64,000 nucleotides of DNA from NCBI RefSeq assembly GCF_036880985.1, contig NZ_JBAJNO010000009.1, forward strand, positions 1,984,001 to 2,048,000. Direction: 5' to 3'. Origin of the DNA: Limibacter armeniacum (GTDB lineage Bacteria > Bacteroidota > Bacteroidia > Cytophagales > Flammeovirgaceae). The translations under genes were made by a program, and so were the position numbers. Shown piece by piece: positions 18,701 to 27,607 of the stretch; the stretch's first letter is position 1; every line of letters begins with the position of its first letter. The notes under the pieces were generated by a model. The model ran no database searches and was not told the DNA's origin. It was given only the letters and a program-made list of their open reading frames with translations.

Positions 18701-19475
18701 CTGTAACCGCTCCTGCTAGACCTGCCGTGTGCGTACCGTGTGTAAAGGATTCACTTGTAGCTCTTTCGGCAGGAGGCGAAGGGTTCGGGTCTCCATTAAA
18801 ATATAGTAATCCTGTTGGGTCCCAACCATTCACATCATCTATATAACCATTACCGTCATCATCTACCCCTTCTTCACCATTCAACTCTATTTCATTGATA
18901 AATATATTATCCTTCAAATCCTCATGGTCTACCAATACAGCATCATCAATGATAGCTACTACAATCTCCTGCTCTGTAGAAGGTGTAAACTTCTCCCAAG
19001 CACTCGTCGCCTTTGTCAAAGTCAGGAAATACTGCTCACCTACTCTTGGGTCATTTGTTGACTGAAACAAGTAATCCATTGGGATGCGCTCGATCTCTGC
19101 CACATTTGGATCCAAAGTAAAGCGTTCTATGAAATGTTCTATATCAGCAGTTTGTTGCAAGGTAATCTCTAACACATCTGAGGTTATTTCCTTAAATACA
19201 GCAAATGGTTCATGTACATTTCTGATAAGTGGTGAAGCAAGTAAGTCAACCAAACGTTGCTTATCAGCTGGAGCAGCCACCCTACCATTTGACGGGTAAG
19301 CATATACGACATCGTCAGGGCTTTTGAGCCTGACAAAAAATTTATCGGTCCGGAAGGTTGGAGCAGGAACACCTTTCAGCAACGCTACCGGTCCCTGCGG
19401 GGTTTGTTGTAACTGTCCATACCCTGTACCAACCAAAACGGGGATTATTAATAGTAACAGGAAGTATTTTTTCAT
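15768..19475 (-). CDS. Secreted S8 (subtilisin-like) protease with PKD domains and T9SS type A sorting domain
   Basis: A 1235-residue protease. Signal peptide 1-20. A prodomain-like region precedes the peptidase domain (about 165-460) with the catalytic triad Asp177 (in AIIDDAV), His246 (HGTHTAG) and Ser406 (GTSMSCP), plus oxyanion Asn342 (AAAGND) and a calcium-type acidic loop EEGVDDDGNGYIDD. PKD domains follow at about 480-555 (TWNFGDGETSTEESP), 790-860 (LWNFGDGGTSST) and a degenerate third near 1100, separated by jelly-roll-like modules. The last 80 residues are the T9SS sorting domain (VYPNPMDFGNKL ... GIYLLRV). Exported through the type IX system to the cell surface. It ends a SusC-SusD-lipoprotein operon, which points to use of protein as nutrient. 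Confidence 0.94.
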   Translation of the reverse strand: MKKYFLLLLIIPVLVGTGYGQLQQTPQGPVALLKGVPAPTFRTDKFFVRLKSPDDVVYAYPSNGRVAAPADKQRLVDLLASPLIRNVHEPFAVFKEITSDVLEITLQQTADIEHFIERFTLDPNVAEIERIPMDYLFQSTNDPRVGEQYFLTLTKATSAWEKFTPSTEQEIVVAIIDDAVLVDHEDLKDNIFINEIELNGEEGVDDDGNGYIDDVNGWDPTGLLYFNGDPNPSPPAERATSESFTHGTHTAGLAGAVTGNGKGIASISRGGVKILPIKATSDDTSDTRSMSHTLEGIEYAIAMNADVVSMSFGSYSGSTIVQQLITQATKEKGMIFIAAAGNDNVPVNPYPAGYDNVIAVANTTQNDTKASSSNFGPWIDIAAPGTDILSTTAGSTSDYGFLTGTSMSCPIVAGMAAMLKAQNPSLTPLEVERIMKATAKDLNETNPEYQNQLGAGRIDVLNALEAVIENRPWADFVIGADAIVLNKQVTFINQSVGTDLSYTWNFGDGETSTEESPSHIYTVDPPIGSYAVSLTVSDGAHSHTKRSFVKVVEGAPEVVTRQVPYTLADGGNFESNPTDFVPDILQGRENIVVWELGVAEGPILRSDTLSTGKTVWKTTLNGSIPNETFVAALYSPAFDLSNQQKEYKVQFKKSMDITYCNAPAAVQMQYSIDGGISWARLGEQGDGMGENWYDKAPGGSCDIDPSIVRDQHGWIGIYNYQDTEYNISFLGGNSSVRFRWVYYMNGNFFIEETDDGFMIDDFQLTAEDPKAEFTLSSGVAYQGQEVEFRYASGGATEFLWNFGDGGTSSTYNPIHTYATGGVYDVELTVNGNVTQTKKISVLGAIDPPFELVDGGDLENFDNNKPLFYVDNQEGSTLELGNSTVTGKSGTASGSVAYVLAPDEQSYQVPTSVVLYSSLYDLTGKQGNYFLEFKTKYNMASGIDGLIGEYTEDAGKTWSVLKPEFATHWYDNVASSSSGFVQGLTFMSGETGDEFVKKYINISDLVGKKVAFRFTFLAVNSQESGGVGFAIDDFRVITAFAQPENISFVAARLGGTGNLNFSATSVSASINEQVLYLADATGDYLNYEWDFGEGAVPRKAKGAGPHFIVYTTPGAKDVKFTILGTESGSESITKQGFAKIGGVTSIADNTMLKQIKVYPNPMDFGNKLTLDLEGAYTGEVQVLLYSVSGKLEATYLFNKRQSLMHESLIVSDLPVGIYLLRVVTDQGSMTQKLIRK

Positions 19476-19563
19476 AATAGAAAGTATTTTGAATCAAGAC
19501 ATATCTGTGTCTGATATCTGTACTCAAACATTTCAGGTATCCGAGCTCGGGTCGCCAATACCG

Positions 19564-20487
19564 TTACTCATTTTTTTTTACAAGTGTCAGTATCCACTGC
19601 TGCTCTTCATTCCCAATCAACAGGTCTGACTGATAAGTCACGAATAAGGAGATCTTACCCCCTTCTTCCATTGCTCCCTCCAAACTGATATTATCATCTT
19701 TAGGGCTAATGAAATCACCACACTGATCAAAGACATAAAATGGAATATCACCACCAAAAAGGTCTCCTGCGATATTGGAAACCTCATATTTCCCCCAAGA
19801 CTCCCCATCATCAACTGCTGTCAGCGTCACATCACCTACAAAACTACTTTGTCCTTCATAAACCAATTCAGCGACATATTCTCCCTGAAGAGCCGTTGGA
19901 CAGTGCGCATCATCCACCATGATCTGGTATTCTGTCTTTACACCACCTTGTCCAACATTGACTGTCATATTCGGGTCATCCAAGTTTTGAGCTTCGTTCA
20001 GAACAATCTTCAGACTCCTTCCTTCAGGCTTGTCAATTCCCATCTTTGGGTAAGTGATTACTTTCATGGTAGCACGATTACGAACGTTGGTATATACCAA
20101 GTTTCCTCGATCGTCCACCCTGATTTTATTTTTAATGATAAAACTTCCTCCTGTTGCTGTAGCTTCCTTGATTATTTCCCTGCCAGATTCATCATTACTC
20201 TCCACCACCTGCACGATAAAATCATTTTCATTTCCATATACCGACTCCCCATCAAAGCTATAACTTACTTCTACCCCAAAATCACCCGGAATGGCTGTAG
20301 GCATCAAAATATCAACTTCCAAAATTTCTCCCTCCCGCATATGGACAGCCTCCAATGTCGCATCACTAAAGGCAATAGACGGAGACTCAAATGAGAGGTT
20401 TAGCTCATCTTCAAAGCTATCATAGTCGTTACACCCTATGAAAAGCAGGAATGCACAACTCAATAAGCTATATATTTTTCTGTTCAT
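19564..20487 (-). CDS. Lipoprotein of a SusC/SusD-protease operon
   Basis: About 307 residues; two adjacent ATG codons (20490 and 20487) are possible starts. The lipobox FIGC places the lipidated Cys at residue 19 or 20. The mature part starts with acidic residues (NDYDSFEDE, a surface-export-like signal) and is beta-rich with no domain I can name; paired Cys residues near 195 and 256 might form a disulfide. It lies between SusD (about 30 nt upstream) and the S8 protease (88 nt downstream), so a substrate-binding accessory role is inferred from context. Confidence 0.7.
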   Translation of the reverse strand: MNRKIYSLLSCAFLLFIGCNDYDSFEDELNLSFESPSIAFSDATLEAVHMREGEILEVDILMPTAIPGDFGVEVSYSFDGESVYGNENDFIVQVVESNDESGREIIKEATATGGSFIIKNKIRVDDRGNLVYTNVRNRATMKVITYPKMGIDKPEGRSLKIVLNEAQNLDDPNMTVNVGQGGVKTEYQIMVDDAHCPTALQGEYVAELVYEGQSSFVGDVTLTAVDDGESWGKYEVSNIAGDLFGGDIPFYVFDQCGDFISPKDDNISLEGAMEEGGKISLFVTYQSDLLIGNEEQQWILTLVKKNE

Positions 20488-20520
20488 CATTTATCAGATT
20501 TATGTTCAAGCCTTTTCGTC

Positions 20521-22005
20521 TTATTCTATTGGCATAAACCACATCAGGTCGTCCAATAACGGTTGCTCCGGTATGTTCTCGTTAGAACTTCGTTCATCTG
20601 CTGGGTATGGTAACCTTGTAATGTGGTCACTCAATGCTGAATTCACGGGTAAAGGTCTATCAGGAAAACCTGTACGCCTTACAAAAGTCCATGCATCCAG
20701 CCCTCTGTTAAACCTTTCTACATATGCCTGATAGTAAACTGCATTGATCGCTCTATCATTACTTAGGAAATTCAACACAGGCACATCCTCCAAGTATGAG
20801 TTAATACGGGATTCACCAACAGTCTCCCCATTATTGATCACAGCCTCAAGACTATTAATCCTATTGAAATTCATCCTGATACCTTCCAAATACAATTCAT
20901 GTGCTTGAGTTGCATCTCCATTTATCCAACCTTTTAACATTGCCTCCGCATGGAGCAAATACATTTCAGAAGCTGTCAACCAAAGGTCCGGTGAGGTTGC
21001 TGATATATAATTCAAGCTCAAAACTGAGGTAATTGTAAAGGCTGCTGTACTGCCAGGTTCCATCCCTGTATGGATTACAGAGGTTGCATCTGTACCATAG
21101 TCATAAAATACCCATAGCCTAGGATCTACCTGACTAAGCAACATGTCTACAAAAGGCTCTGAAGCAAAAAAGAATTGACTTTGACCATCTGCAAATTGCT
21201 TGTGCAGCTTATAAAACTGATTAGCATTTGCCAAGGTGCTTCCATAATGAAAGATCGCTTCTTCCTCAATGGCATCGATATAAGACTGACCAAAAGCTGC
21301 CTCCAATGCCGCATGGTATGAATCATCTTTTCCAGAAAGCAGCATCAGTGTTTTAATTTTCAAGGAGTTTGCAAACTGCATCCACCTTACCATATTACCA
21401 TTATACAGTAAGTCTTCTTCCTTGATTGCATCAGTATCATTGGTATTAATTCTTGACATTGCCGCATCCAACGTCTCTATAACTCCTTCAAATATTTCCT
21501 GCTGATTTTCATAATGTGGGTAACGGGTGTTCAAGTCCTCTCCATCGAAATCCATTACTTCTGAAAATGGCACTTGCTCAAACATCAATGTCAAATGGTA
21601 GAATGCATATGCCCTCATTATCTCATACTGCGCCTGTACATTCCTTCTATTTACACTGGCTGCTGCCCGCTCCCCAAGAATTGTATTCTTAATAACGGAA
21701 GCATAATAAACAGGCCAAGTCACAGACTGTGGAAAGTCCGGAACATTGAAATTATCCTCATCGGAAAAAGATGCCCCCACATAATGCTGTGACCAACGGT
21801 TGAATACATTGGTACCTAATACCCTATCAGAACTTAGGGATGTCAATACACCTACAAACAGTGCTTCAGGTCGTTCCTTGATCTGGTCGTCTGTTGTAGC
21901 CAGGGGATCTTCATTATCACCCAAGATACTGTCACAAGCAGTCATGCTTAGCAACAAGCTTAACAGTATCCCGATATATCGTTTTATTAAAGTGTTGTAC
22001 TCCAT
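20521..22005 (-). CDS. SusD/RagB-family outer-membrane lipoprotein (protease operon)
   Basis: A 494-residue lipoprotein with Cys24 in SMTAC. The helical SusD core is visible (AYAFYHLTLMFEQVPFSEVMDF, then TRYPHYENQQEIFEGVIETLDAAMSRI and YNGNMVRWMQFANSLKIKTLM), and the end contains YVERFNRGLDAWTFVRRTG and LPYPADERSSN. It belongs to the same broad family as the other three SusD proteins here but is clearly more distant. It lies 40 nt after its SusC. Given the protease in the operon, peptides are the likely ligand (inference). Confidence 0.93.
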   Translation of the reverse strand: MEYNTLIKRYIGILLSLLLSMTACDSILGDNEDPLATTDDQIKERPEALFVGVLTSLSSDRVLGTNVFNRWSQHYVGASFSDEDNFNVPDFPQSVTWPVYYASVIKNTILGERAAASVNRRNVQAQYEIMRAYAFYHLTLMFEQVPFSEVMDFDGEDLNTRYPHYENQQEIFEGVIETLDAAMSRINTNDTDAIKEEDLLYNGNMVRWMQFANSLKIKTLMLLSGKDDSYHAALEAAFGQSYIDAIEEEAIFHYGSTLANANQFYKLHKQFADGQSQFFFASEPFVDMLLSQVDPRLWVFYDYGTDATSVIHTGMEPGSTAAFTITSVLSLNYISATSPDLWLTASEMYLLHAEAMLKGWINGDATQAHELYLEGIRMNFNRINSLEAVINNGETVGESRINSYLEDVPVLNFLSNDRAINAVYYQAYVERFNRGLDAWTFVRRTGFPDRPLPVNSALSDHITRLPYPADERSSNENIPEQPLLDDLMWFMPIE

Positions 22006-22045
22006 GGTCTCTCAGTTTTTAGATTGATTCAGTAACCTGCATAGG

Positions 22046-25000
22046 CTAGAAAGTCACTTGAAGGTTAAACCCTATACTGCGTGTTGATGGCAAGCTTCCC
22101 ATCTCCACTGCTCCAGAAGCGTCACTTGAGGCTTGGAAAAGGCTCGTTTCCGGATCTATATGTGGTATGGTACTGTAAAGAATGGCTAGGTTACGTCCTT
22201 CTATACCGATTGAGGCTTTTTTGATAAATGTTTTAACCAACAGTGTTTGAGGCAAAGAGTAACTGACTCTCACTTCCCTGAATTTAATATAAGTCTTGTC
22301 AAACACACTGCCTTCAGCAATATCACTAGACGAATAGGTAGACCAGAATTGTTGTGGTGTAATCGCTATATCGTTAGGGTATAAAGTCCCTTCACGTTCA
22401 ATCATTGCATCTTGATCAACAAACAACCCTCCCCGATTCACGATCGTTTCTTCCACCACACCACTACTTCTTAAGGAAGCTACAGTACTTGAATACATTA
22501 CGCCACCCTGACTCCAATCAATCAGGAAACTGGCAGAGATACCTTTCCACTGAAACGAGTTTTGCCATCCTAACAGAAAATCCGGTGACGTAGACCCGAA
22601 GGATTGGTTTTCACCAATCAGTCGTCTTCCTGTTTCAGGATCAACCAAAATTGCACCTGTCTCAGGGTCTTTCTTAAAACCTACACCATATAACTGCAAT
22701 GGCTGCCCGACCTCTGCCTGTACAGAAACCCCGTTAAATGCTGAAGCTATCTGTAACCTCTCCAACCCTGCTTCCAAAGACACTACCTGAAACTGGTTAT
22801 TGGAGAAGTTTACCTGTGTATCCCAAGAAAACTCACCTACTTGAAGAGGCTTAGCCGACAACAGGATTTCAAAGCCATTATTACGAACCTCACCGGCATT
22901 CATCAGTTCTGCTACCAACCCAGTCGACTCTGGGATTGGAACAGCTATAATTTGATCACTGGTACGGATATCATAGTAAGTCAAATCTAACCCGAGACGA
23001 CCATCAAAAAATTGTAGTTCTGTTCCCACCTCCCATGAGGTTTGACGCTCAGGCTTCAAGTCTTGTGCAGGAGCCACACTGGACCCTGCAAAGGTGCTTT
23101 GACCTAAGAAAGGATAATTATTACTCTGTCCGTACTGTCCAAAGTACGATGTTCTAGGTCTGTAATAATACTGCAACTGGTAAGGAGACGTATCACTACC
23201 TACCTGTGCAGCACCTGCCCTGAACTTACCGTATGAAAGAATGTCATTACCGATTTGCAGTGCCTCTGTAAAAATGAGTGATAAGTTAGCAGATGGGTAG
23301 AAATATGACCTGTTCTCTTTTGGCAAAGTAGAAGACCAGTCATTCCTGCCTGTCAGGTTAAGGGTTAAAAACTTCTTATAGGTCACTGAAAGGTCTCCAT
23401 ATACACCAGCCAATCGCTTTTCTGATATATCCCGATTGGGTGTATTGCTGGCAGCATTTCCCGGAGTGTAAACATCTGGAATCAATAGCCCTTGTGCCTC
23501 ATTCAAGTCTCGGGTAAATTTTCGAATGTTGAAATCCTGTCCCAACACAGCTGAAACCTTAAAGTCTGTACCTACATCCTTATTAACCTTTGCCATCAGA
23601 GAGAAGTTAACTTCCTGCCTGTTGGAAATATCAGTCATAAAGCTACCATCTCTAGCACCTAAGGTTCCGGTTGCTGTTTTACGGAACCGCTCATCATCAC
23701 GATAATCCAAACCTCCTCTAGCTGTAAAGCTTAACCAGTCTGTAGCCTGAATGTCCGCCATAAGGAAACCAAATATCCTATCCACTGAAACATCATTACC
23801 ATTCTTCTCTGCGACCCAATATGGGCTATTTTGGAATTGACTTATTGGGTTTTGTGTACCATCAGCATTTAACCTAAGTCTTTCCAAGGGAACAGTTCTT
23901 GGTATTCCATTCATAATAGAAGTCAAGACATTCGGGCTATTACCACCCTGTGCTACCGAGCCTCTTGTATCTGACTTGACATAGTTGAGTCCAACACGGG
24001 TAGTCAACACCTTGGAAACCTTCTGCCCTACATTTACAGAGAGTGTATACCGGTTAAGGTCAGCCCCAGGTACTATACCAGTCTGATTCATAGAAGTAAA
24101 CCCTATTCGGAAATCCCCTTTTTCTGAAGCATTGGAAACATCTACTGTATTAATAAATAGCGTCCCTGTTTCATAAAAGTCTTTTACATTATCAGGATAG
24201 GCTGTAAGTGCTTCAGTAGGCCAATCAGAGGTAGGCACATTATTGATATCCAAATCATAATTGTAATAAGGTCTAATTTGTCCTTCTATCTTAGGACCCC
24301 ATCCATTCAAAGCATTAACATCATACTTTCCTTCTGAACCTTGTGCATATTCATTCTGGAAGTCAGGAAGACGTAAGGGCTGTTCAAAACGGGAACTGGA
24401 ATTAAATGATACGACAGGACCAGCCTTCTTAGAGCCTCTTTTGGTGGTAATAATTACTGCACCGTTAGCTGCACGGGAACCATAAAGTGCCGCTGCCGAA
24501 GCTCCTTTCAGGATTGTCACTGATTCGATGTCGGCAGGGTTGACTTCTCCTGCTCCATTACCAGCATCAAAGGCTCCTTGAATATTACTACCTGTTGTAA
24601 GGGTAGAGTTACCAATTGGCACCCCATCCACTACAAACAATGGTTGGTTATTACCACTCAAGGAACTTGTACCACGGATAACGATACGACTTGAACCACC
24701 AAGATTACCACTGGCTTGTGAAACCTGTACACCTGGCACCTTACCAGAAAGTGAGTTTACAAAGTTGGTGGAACGGGCCTTTACAAATTCCTCACCCTTT
24801 ACAGAGGTCACAGCATATCCTAAAGTACGTTTTTCACGCTCAATAGCATTGGCTGTTACAATGACTTCATCCAGCTCCTGTGTGTCTTCAGCCATTTGCA
24901 CATCAATAACCGTTTGGTTACCGATTTCTCTTTCGATGGTTTCATAGCCGATGAAACTATAGACAAGGTGAGTAATAGTGGGGGAAACGGGAATAGTGTA

Positions 25001-25174
25001 TTTTCCATCAATACCTGTAACAACACCTTCTTGTGTACCTTTCATCAGAACGGTTACACCAGGAAGTGGACCATTAATGTCAGTTACAGTTCCCGTAATC
25101 CTTCTGTCTTGAGCATGTACAGCAATGAGCCAGCAAGACAGAAGTATGACTACAAGTACAGACTTCTTCATCAA
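22046..25174 (-). CDS. SusC/RagA-family TonB-linked transporter (protease operon)
   Basis: A 1042-residue protein with signal peptide 1-21 (LIAVHAQ), a carboxypeptidase-regulatory-like domain (DRRITGTVTDINGPLPGVTV), a plug with NPADIESVTILKGASAAALYGSRAANGAVIITTK, and a barrel ending NLQVTF. It is the most divergent of the four SusC proteins: the other three share the start QERTVSGVV and nearly identical signal peptides. First gene of a four-gene operon with SusD, a lipoprotein and an S8 protease. Confidence 0.96.
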   Translation of the reverse strand: MMKKSVLVVILLSCWLIAVHAQDRRITGTVTDINGPLPGVTVLMKGTQEGVVTGIDGKYTIPVSPTITHLVYSFIGYETIEREIGNQTVIDVQMAEDTQELDEVIVTANAIEREKRTLGYAVTSVKGEEFVKARSTNFVNSLSGKVPGVQVSQASGNLGGSSRIVIRGTSSLSGNNQPLFVVDGVPIGNSTLTTGSNIQGAFDAGNGAGEVNPADIESVTILKGASAAALYGSRAANGAVIITTKRGSKKAGPVVSFNSSSRFEQPLRLPDFQNEYAQGSEGKYDVNALNGWGPKIEGQIRPYYNYDLDINNVPTSDWPTEALTAYPDNVKDFYETGTLFINTVDVSNASEKGDFRIGFTSMNQTGIVPGADLNRYTLSVNVGQKVSKVLTTRVGLNYVKSDTRGSVAQGGNSPNVLTSIMNGIPRTVPLERLRLNADGTQNPISQFQNSPYWVAEKNGNDVSVDRIFGFLMADIQATDWLSFTARGGLDYRDDERFRKTATGTLGARDGSFMTDISNRQEVNFSLMAKVNKDVGTDFKVSAVLGQDFNIRKFTRDLNEAQGLLIPDVYTPGNAASNTPNRDISEKRLAGVYGDLSVTYKKFLTLNLTGRNDWSSTLPKENRSYFYPSANLSLIFTEALQIGNDILSYGKFRAGAAQVGSDTSPYQLQYYYRPRTSYFGQYGQSNNYPFLGQSTFAGSSVAPAQDLKPERQTSWEVGTELQFFDGRLGLDLTYYDIRTSDQIIAVPIPESTGLVAELMNAGEVRNNGFEILLSAKPLQVGEFSWDTQVNFSNNQFQVVSLEAGLERLQIASAFNGVSVQAEVGQPLQLYGVGFKKDPETGAILVDPETGRRLIGENQSFGSTSPDFLLGWQNSFQWKGISASFLIDWSQGGVMYSSTVASLRSSGVVEETIVNRGGLFVDQDAMIEREGTLYPNDIAITPQQFWSTYSSSDIAEGSVFDKTYIKFREVRVSYSLPQTLLVKTFIKKASIGIEGRNLAILYSTIPHIDPETSLFQASSDASGAVEMGSLPSTRSIGFNLQVTF

Positions 25175-25508
25175 GTTATATTTAATTCATCAGTTGGGTT
25201 AACTATTCTTCTCAAAAAACAGCATTAGATACTGATTACTCAGAAGTTAATAAAAAGAACAGTTCCTTAGTAGATTTTTCAAGAAAACTTCATAGAAGTC
25301 ATATCCTTAACTATATGCTGTCATTATGGATAATTACCAGACAAGAAAAACATGTCACTTTGTCACTTTGTCACTTAATCATAAATAAAAAAAGACGAAT
25401 TAAGACATTTTGTCACCTAAATTCATTGAAAATCGCTTGGCATAACACTTGACTATGGGGAGAACGTAGGTTAATGAACTGATTACAAAATCTAAATAAT
25501 ATAAAGAC
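25175..25508. other. Divergent intergenic region between SusC and hsp20
   Basis: 334 bp between genes read away from each other. It contains three direct repeats of TGTCACTT (see separate entry) plus a fourth imperfect copy. No perfect TAnnTTTG is present on either strand. Confidence 0.5.
25353..25418. repeat. Tandem TGTCACTT repeats, possible operator
   Basis: Three contiguous copies of the 8-bp unit TGTCACTT (25353-25376) and one further copy with a single change, TGTCACCT (25411-25418). They lie about 180 bp from the SusC start and 90-155 bp from the hsp20 start. Too short and too few for a CRISPR. Confidence 0.5.
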
Positions 25509-25934
25509 ATGAGAACTAAATCGTATAGCAACGGATTTTCCCCAATGTTCAATCTAGTAAACGATGTTTTAAGTACAGCTTCACAAGCTGCATCTAAAGC
25601 AACTCAAAATCAAACTATTCCTGTCAATGTAATAGAGGCTGAAGACAGCTTCAAAATTGAGGTGGTTGCTCCAGGACAAACTAAAGAGCAATTCAAACTG
25701 GAACTTGATGAGAATGTTCTGACAGTATCCTCTACAGTAGAAGAAACTGAGCGTTCTGAAAATGAAAAAGTGCTACGCAATGAATTTGTACTTCGTTCAT
25801 TTGAAAGAGCCTTCAAACTACCTAAAAACGCAGATGGAGAGCAGATTGCTGCCACTTATGAAAATGGCATATTGAGCATCCATATTCCTAAAATGAAAGA
25901 AGAGAAAAAGAAAGTAGAAATTAACATTAACTAA
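25509..25934 (+). CDS. Hsp20/alpha-crystallin small heat-shock protein
   Basis: A 141-residue chaperone. A short N-terminal arm (1-35, with MFNLVNDVLS) precedes the alpha-crystallin domain (about 36-132): VNVIEAEDSFKIEVVAPG, the FKLELDENVLTVSS strand pair, RSFERAFKLP, and the family signature YENGILSIHIPK. The tail has an I-N-I motif (VEININ), the usual anchor for oligomer assembly. sHsps hold unfolding proteins without ATP. Monocistronic, ended by a strong hairpin; the stress promoter could not be identified. Confidence 0.95.
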   Translation: MRTKSYSNGFSPMFNLVNDVLSTASQAASKATQNQTIPVNVIEAEDSFKIEVVAPGQTKEQFKLELDENVLTVSSTVEETERSENEKVLRNEFVLRSFERAFKLPKNADGEQIAATYENGILSIHIPKMKEEKKKVEININ

Positions 25935-26001
25935 GAAACCTTTTACTAAGCAAGGCCGTTAGTAATGTTCGATGACATACTTTATATAGGGTTTACTTGA
26001 G

Positions 26002-26045
26002 AAAAAAAACAGCCTACCGGTTTATTCTGGCAGGCTGTTTTTTTT
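26002..26045. terminator. Bidirectional terminator between hsp20 and the EnvC-like gene
   Basis: A long inverted repeat: A-run plus ACAGCCTACCGG on the left, CTGGCAGGCTGT plus T-run on the right, 6-nt loop, one mismatch. It suits both convergent genes. Confidence 0.9.
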
Positions 26046-26049
26046 GTAC

Positions 26050-27204
26050 TTATTGTTTTAACCAACTTTCTGGATTTAGCTTTTCATCACCTCGCCAAAT
26101 CTGGAACTGAAGTTCATGACTTCCTTCTAAACTTTTTGCTACTTCCCCCAAGTGCTCTCCTGGTTTCACCACTTGCCAAACCTTCACACTTACCTCTTCC
26201 AAATTGGCATATACAGTTAGGTAATCTCCATGCAGGATCATCACAACATAATTCAAGTCAGGCACACGGGTCACTGCAAATACTTCACCTGCCTGTACCG
26301 CTTGTACAGTAGCTCCTTTAGTGGTACGAATAACGACTCCGTGATTTTCTACGCTCTCACCTTCAATAACCGGATGTGGGTGCCTACCGAACTTTCCTGA
26401 CACAAACCCCTTTGTAGGCCATTCCAGTTTACCTTTAAATGCAGAGAAGTCCATATTGGCTAATGCCTCTTTTTCTGCTGCCACCTCGGCTTCCTGACGT
26501 TGTATAGCACGAGTAATGGCTCCATCCAACCTTCTCAAAGCTTTGTTATTGTCTTCCAAATCTGCTTTTACCTGAACCACTTTCTGACGCAGCTCTGCCA
26601 ACAGTTTGCTTTCCGAGGTTCTCAGGTCTTCCAACTCACCTAATTGATTTTCCTGTTCAGCTAAAACAGCTTCCTTGGCTTTTTCTTTTTGAGCCAATTC
26701 TTCCTTCTTCGCCAACAGGTCATCCATCTTCAGCTTTATTTCCTCGATCTGCTCCTTACGTGCTTGCTTGTAATGCTCCAAATAGTTGATTCTAGAAACT
26801 AACTGCTCCAATGTTCCACTGGCAAAAAGGTATCCTAACTTCTGATAGCTGCTACTGGTTTTATAAGCAATGTAGATCATCTCGCCGTACTCTTCTTTCA
26901 ACTTATGAAGTTCCAGCTCCATTTCATTGATCTGTGTTTCAGCTTGGTGAATATCTACCTCCAGATATCGTTGCTCTTCTTTCAGTTGCCCGATTAACTT
27001 TTCACGCTCCCTGATATGCCCTTCTATATCCTTCAGTTTTGCCATTCCTGTCAAGGTCTCTGTCTGAGCTTCCTGTAAAGCAACACCTGCTGCCTCAATA
27101 CGCTGTAACGTACGGCTACGCTGCTTTTCAAGCTGATCACGCTCTTGCCCATAAGTACAAAGACATAATAGCCCTCCCAATATCAGTAGTAAAATTCTTT
27201 TCAT
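26050..27204 (-). CDS. EnvC-like murein hydrolase activator (coiled coil plus degenerate LytM domain)
   Basis: A 384-residue protein counted from the ATG at 27204; a longer frame to 27243 would bury the signal peptide (MKRILLLILGGLLCLCTYGQ) behind 13 extra residues. Residues about 20-235 form long coiled coils, and the last 130 are a LytM/M23 fold. The zinc-site motifs of active M23 enzymes are lost: HGVVI replaces G-x-D, HGDYLTVYANL has Asn where H-x-H needs His, and HELQFQI replaces H-x-H. This matches E. coli EnvC, whose LytM domain is inactive and activates amidases at the division septum. Such a role is inferred; no amidase is in the window. Confidence 0.88.
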   Translation of the reverse strand: MKRILLLILGGLLCLCTYGQERDQLEKQRSRTLQRIEAAGVALQEAQTETLTGMAKLKDIEGHIREREKLIGQLKEEQRYLEVDIHQAETQINEMELELHKLKEEYGEMIYIAYKTSSSYQKLGYLFASGTLEQLVSRINYLEHYKQARKEQIEEIKLKMDDLLAKKEELAQKEKAKEAVLAEQENQLGELEDLRTSESKLLAELRQKVVQVKADLEDNNKALRRLDGAITRAIQRQEAEVAAEKEALANMDFSAFKGKLEWPTKGFVSGKFGRHPHPVIEGESVENHGVVIRTTKGATVQAVQAGEVFAVTRVPDLNYVVMILHGDYLTVYANLEEVSVKVWQVVKPGEHLGEVAKSLEGSHELQFQIWRGDEKLNPESWLKQ

Positions 27205-27607
27205 ATTAATTCCCAAAAAGACGCACAATCTCCTTATCCACAAGTATTCCCTTCCATTTCCATTTATAGACCTCTCCTATTCCCAAATTCATATAAATCT
27301 GTGATTGTGAACAAATTCACAAAAGAAAACTCTTTTCCCAAAACCTGCTAATATTTCACTTGATTTTTATAATAGCTAACTATGAAAGTTACGCCTTTAA
27401 ATACCTGCAACAAGTTCACGGAAGGACATATTCCTAAAGTTGTCGCAATGAAATACTTTACAAATAAAATATTGCCATAAATTTCTGTAATTTTCCAATA
27501 TCCTTAACCGAACATTCTTAAAACCCTACTGTTAAGGTAATACGCAGGAACAGCTTTTGTTCTGTTGCTGCCTGTGCGTAATTGATGATTTATTTTTGAT
27601 GCAACTG
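27205..27607. other. Divergent intergenic region between the EnvC-like gene and hisB
   Basis: About 400 bp with no supported ORF. Its right end holds an imperfect hairpin (27541-27580) directly before hisB. No perfect TAnnTTTG box was seen on either strand. Confidence 0.45.
27541..27580 (+). other. Imperfect hairpin in the hisB leader
   Basis: TACGC-AGG pairs with CCT-GT-GCGTA (2-nt bulge), and ACAG/CTGT forms an inner pair around a T-rich loop. It ends 27 nt before the chosen hisB start. It has no His codons, so it is not a classical his attenuator. Confidence 0.3.

Noticed and set aside
25353-25376. Possible CRISPR from TGTCACTT copies
   Set aside because: The repeats are 8 bp, contiguous and without spacers, and no cas genes are present.
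25438-25452. Sigma-54-like promoter TTGGCATAACACTTGA before hsp20
   Set aside because: GG and the second box are 10 bp apart as required, but the essential GC of the -12 box is GA, so I do not call it.
27557-27607. N-terminal extension of hisB with a Cys-rich leader peptide
   Set aside because: It needs a TTG start inside the leader hairpin, and the family begins at the [15 protein letters not shown].
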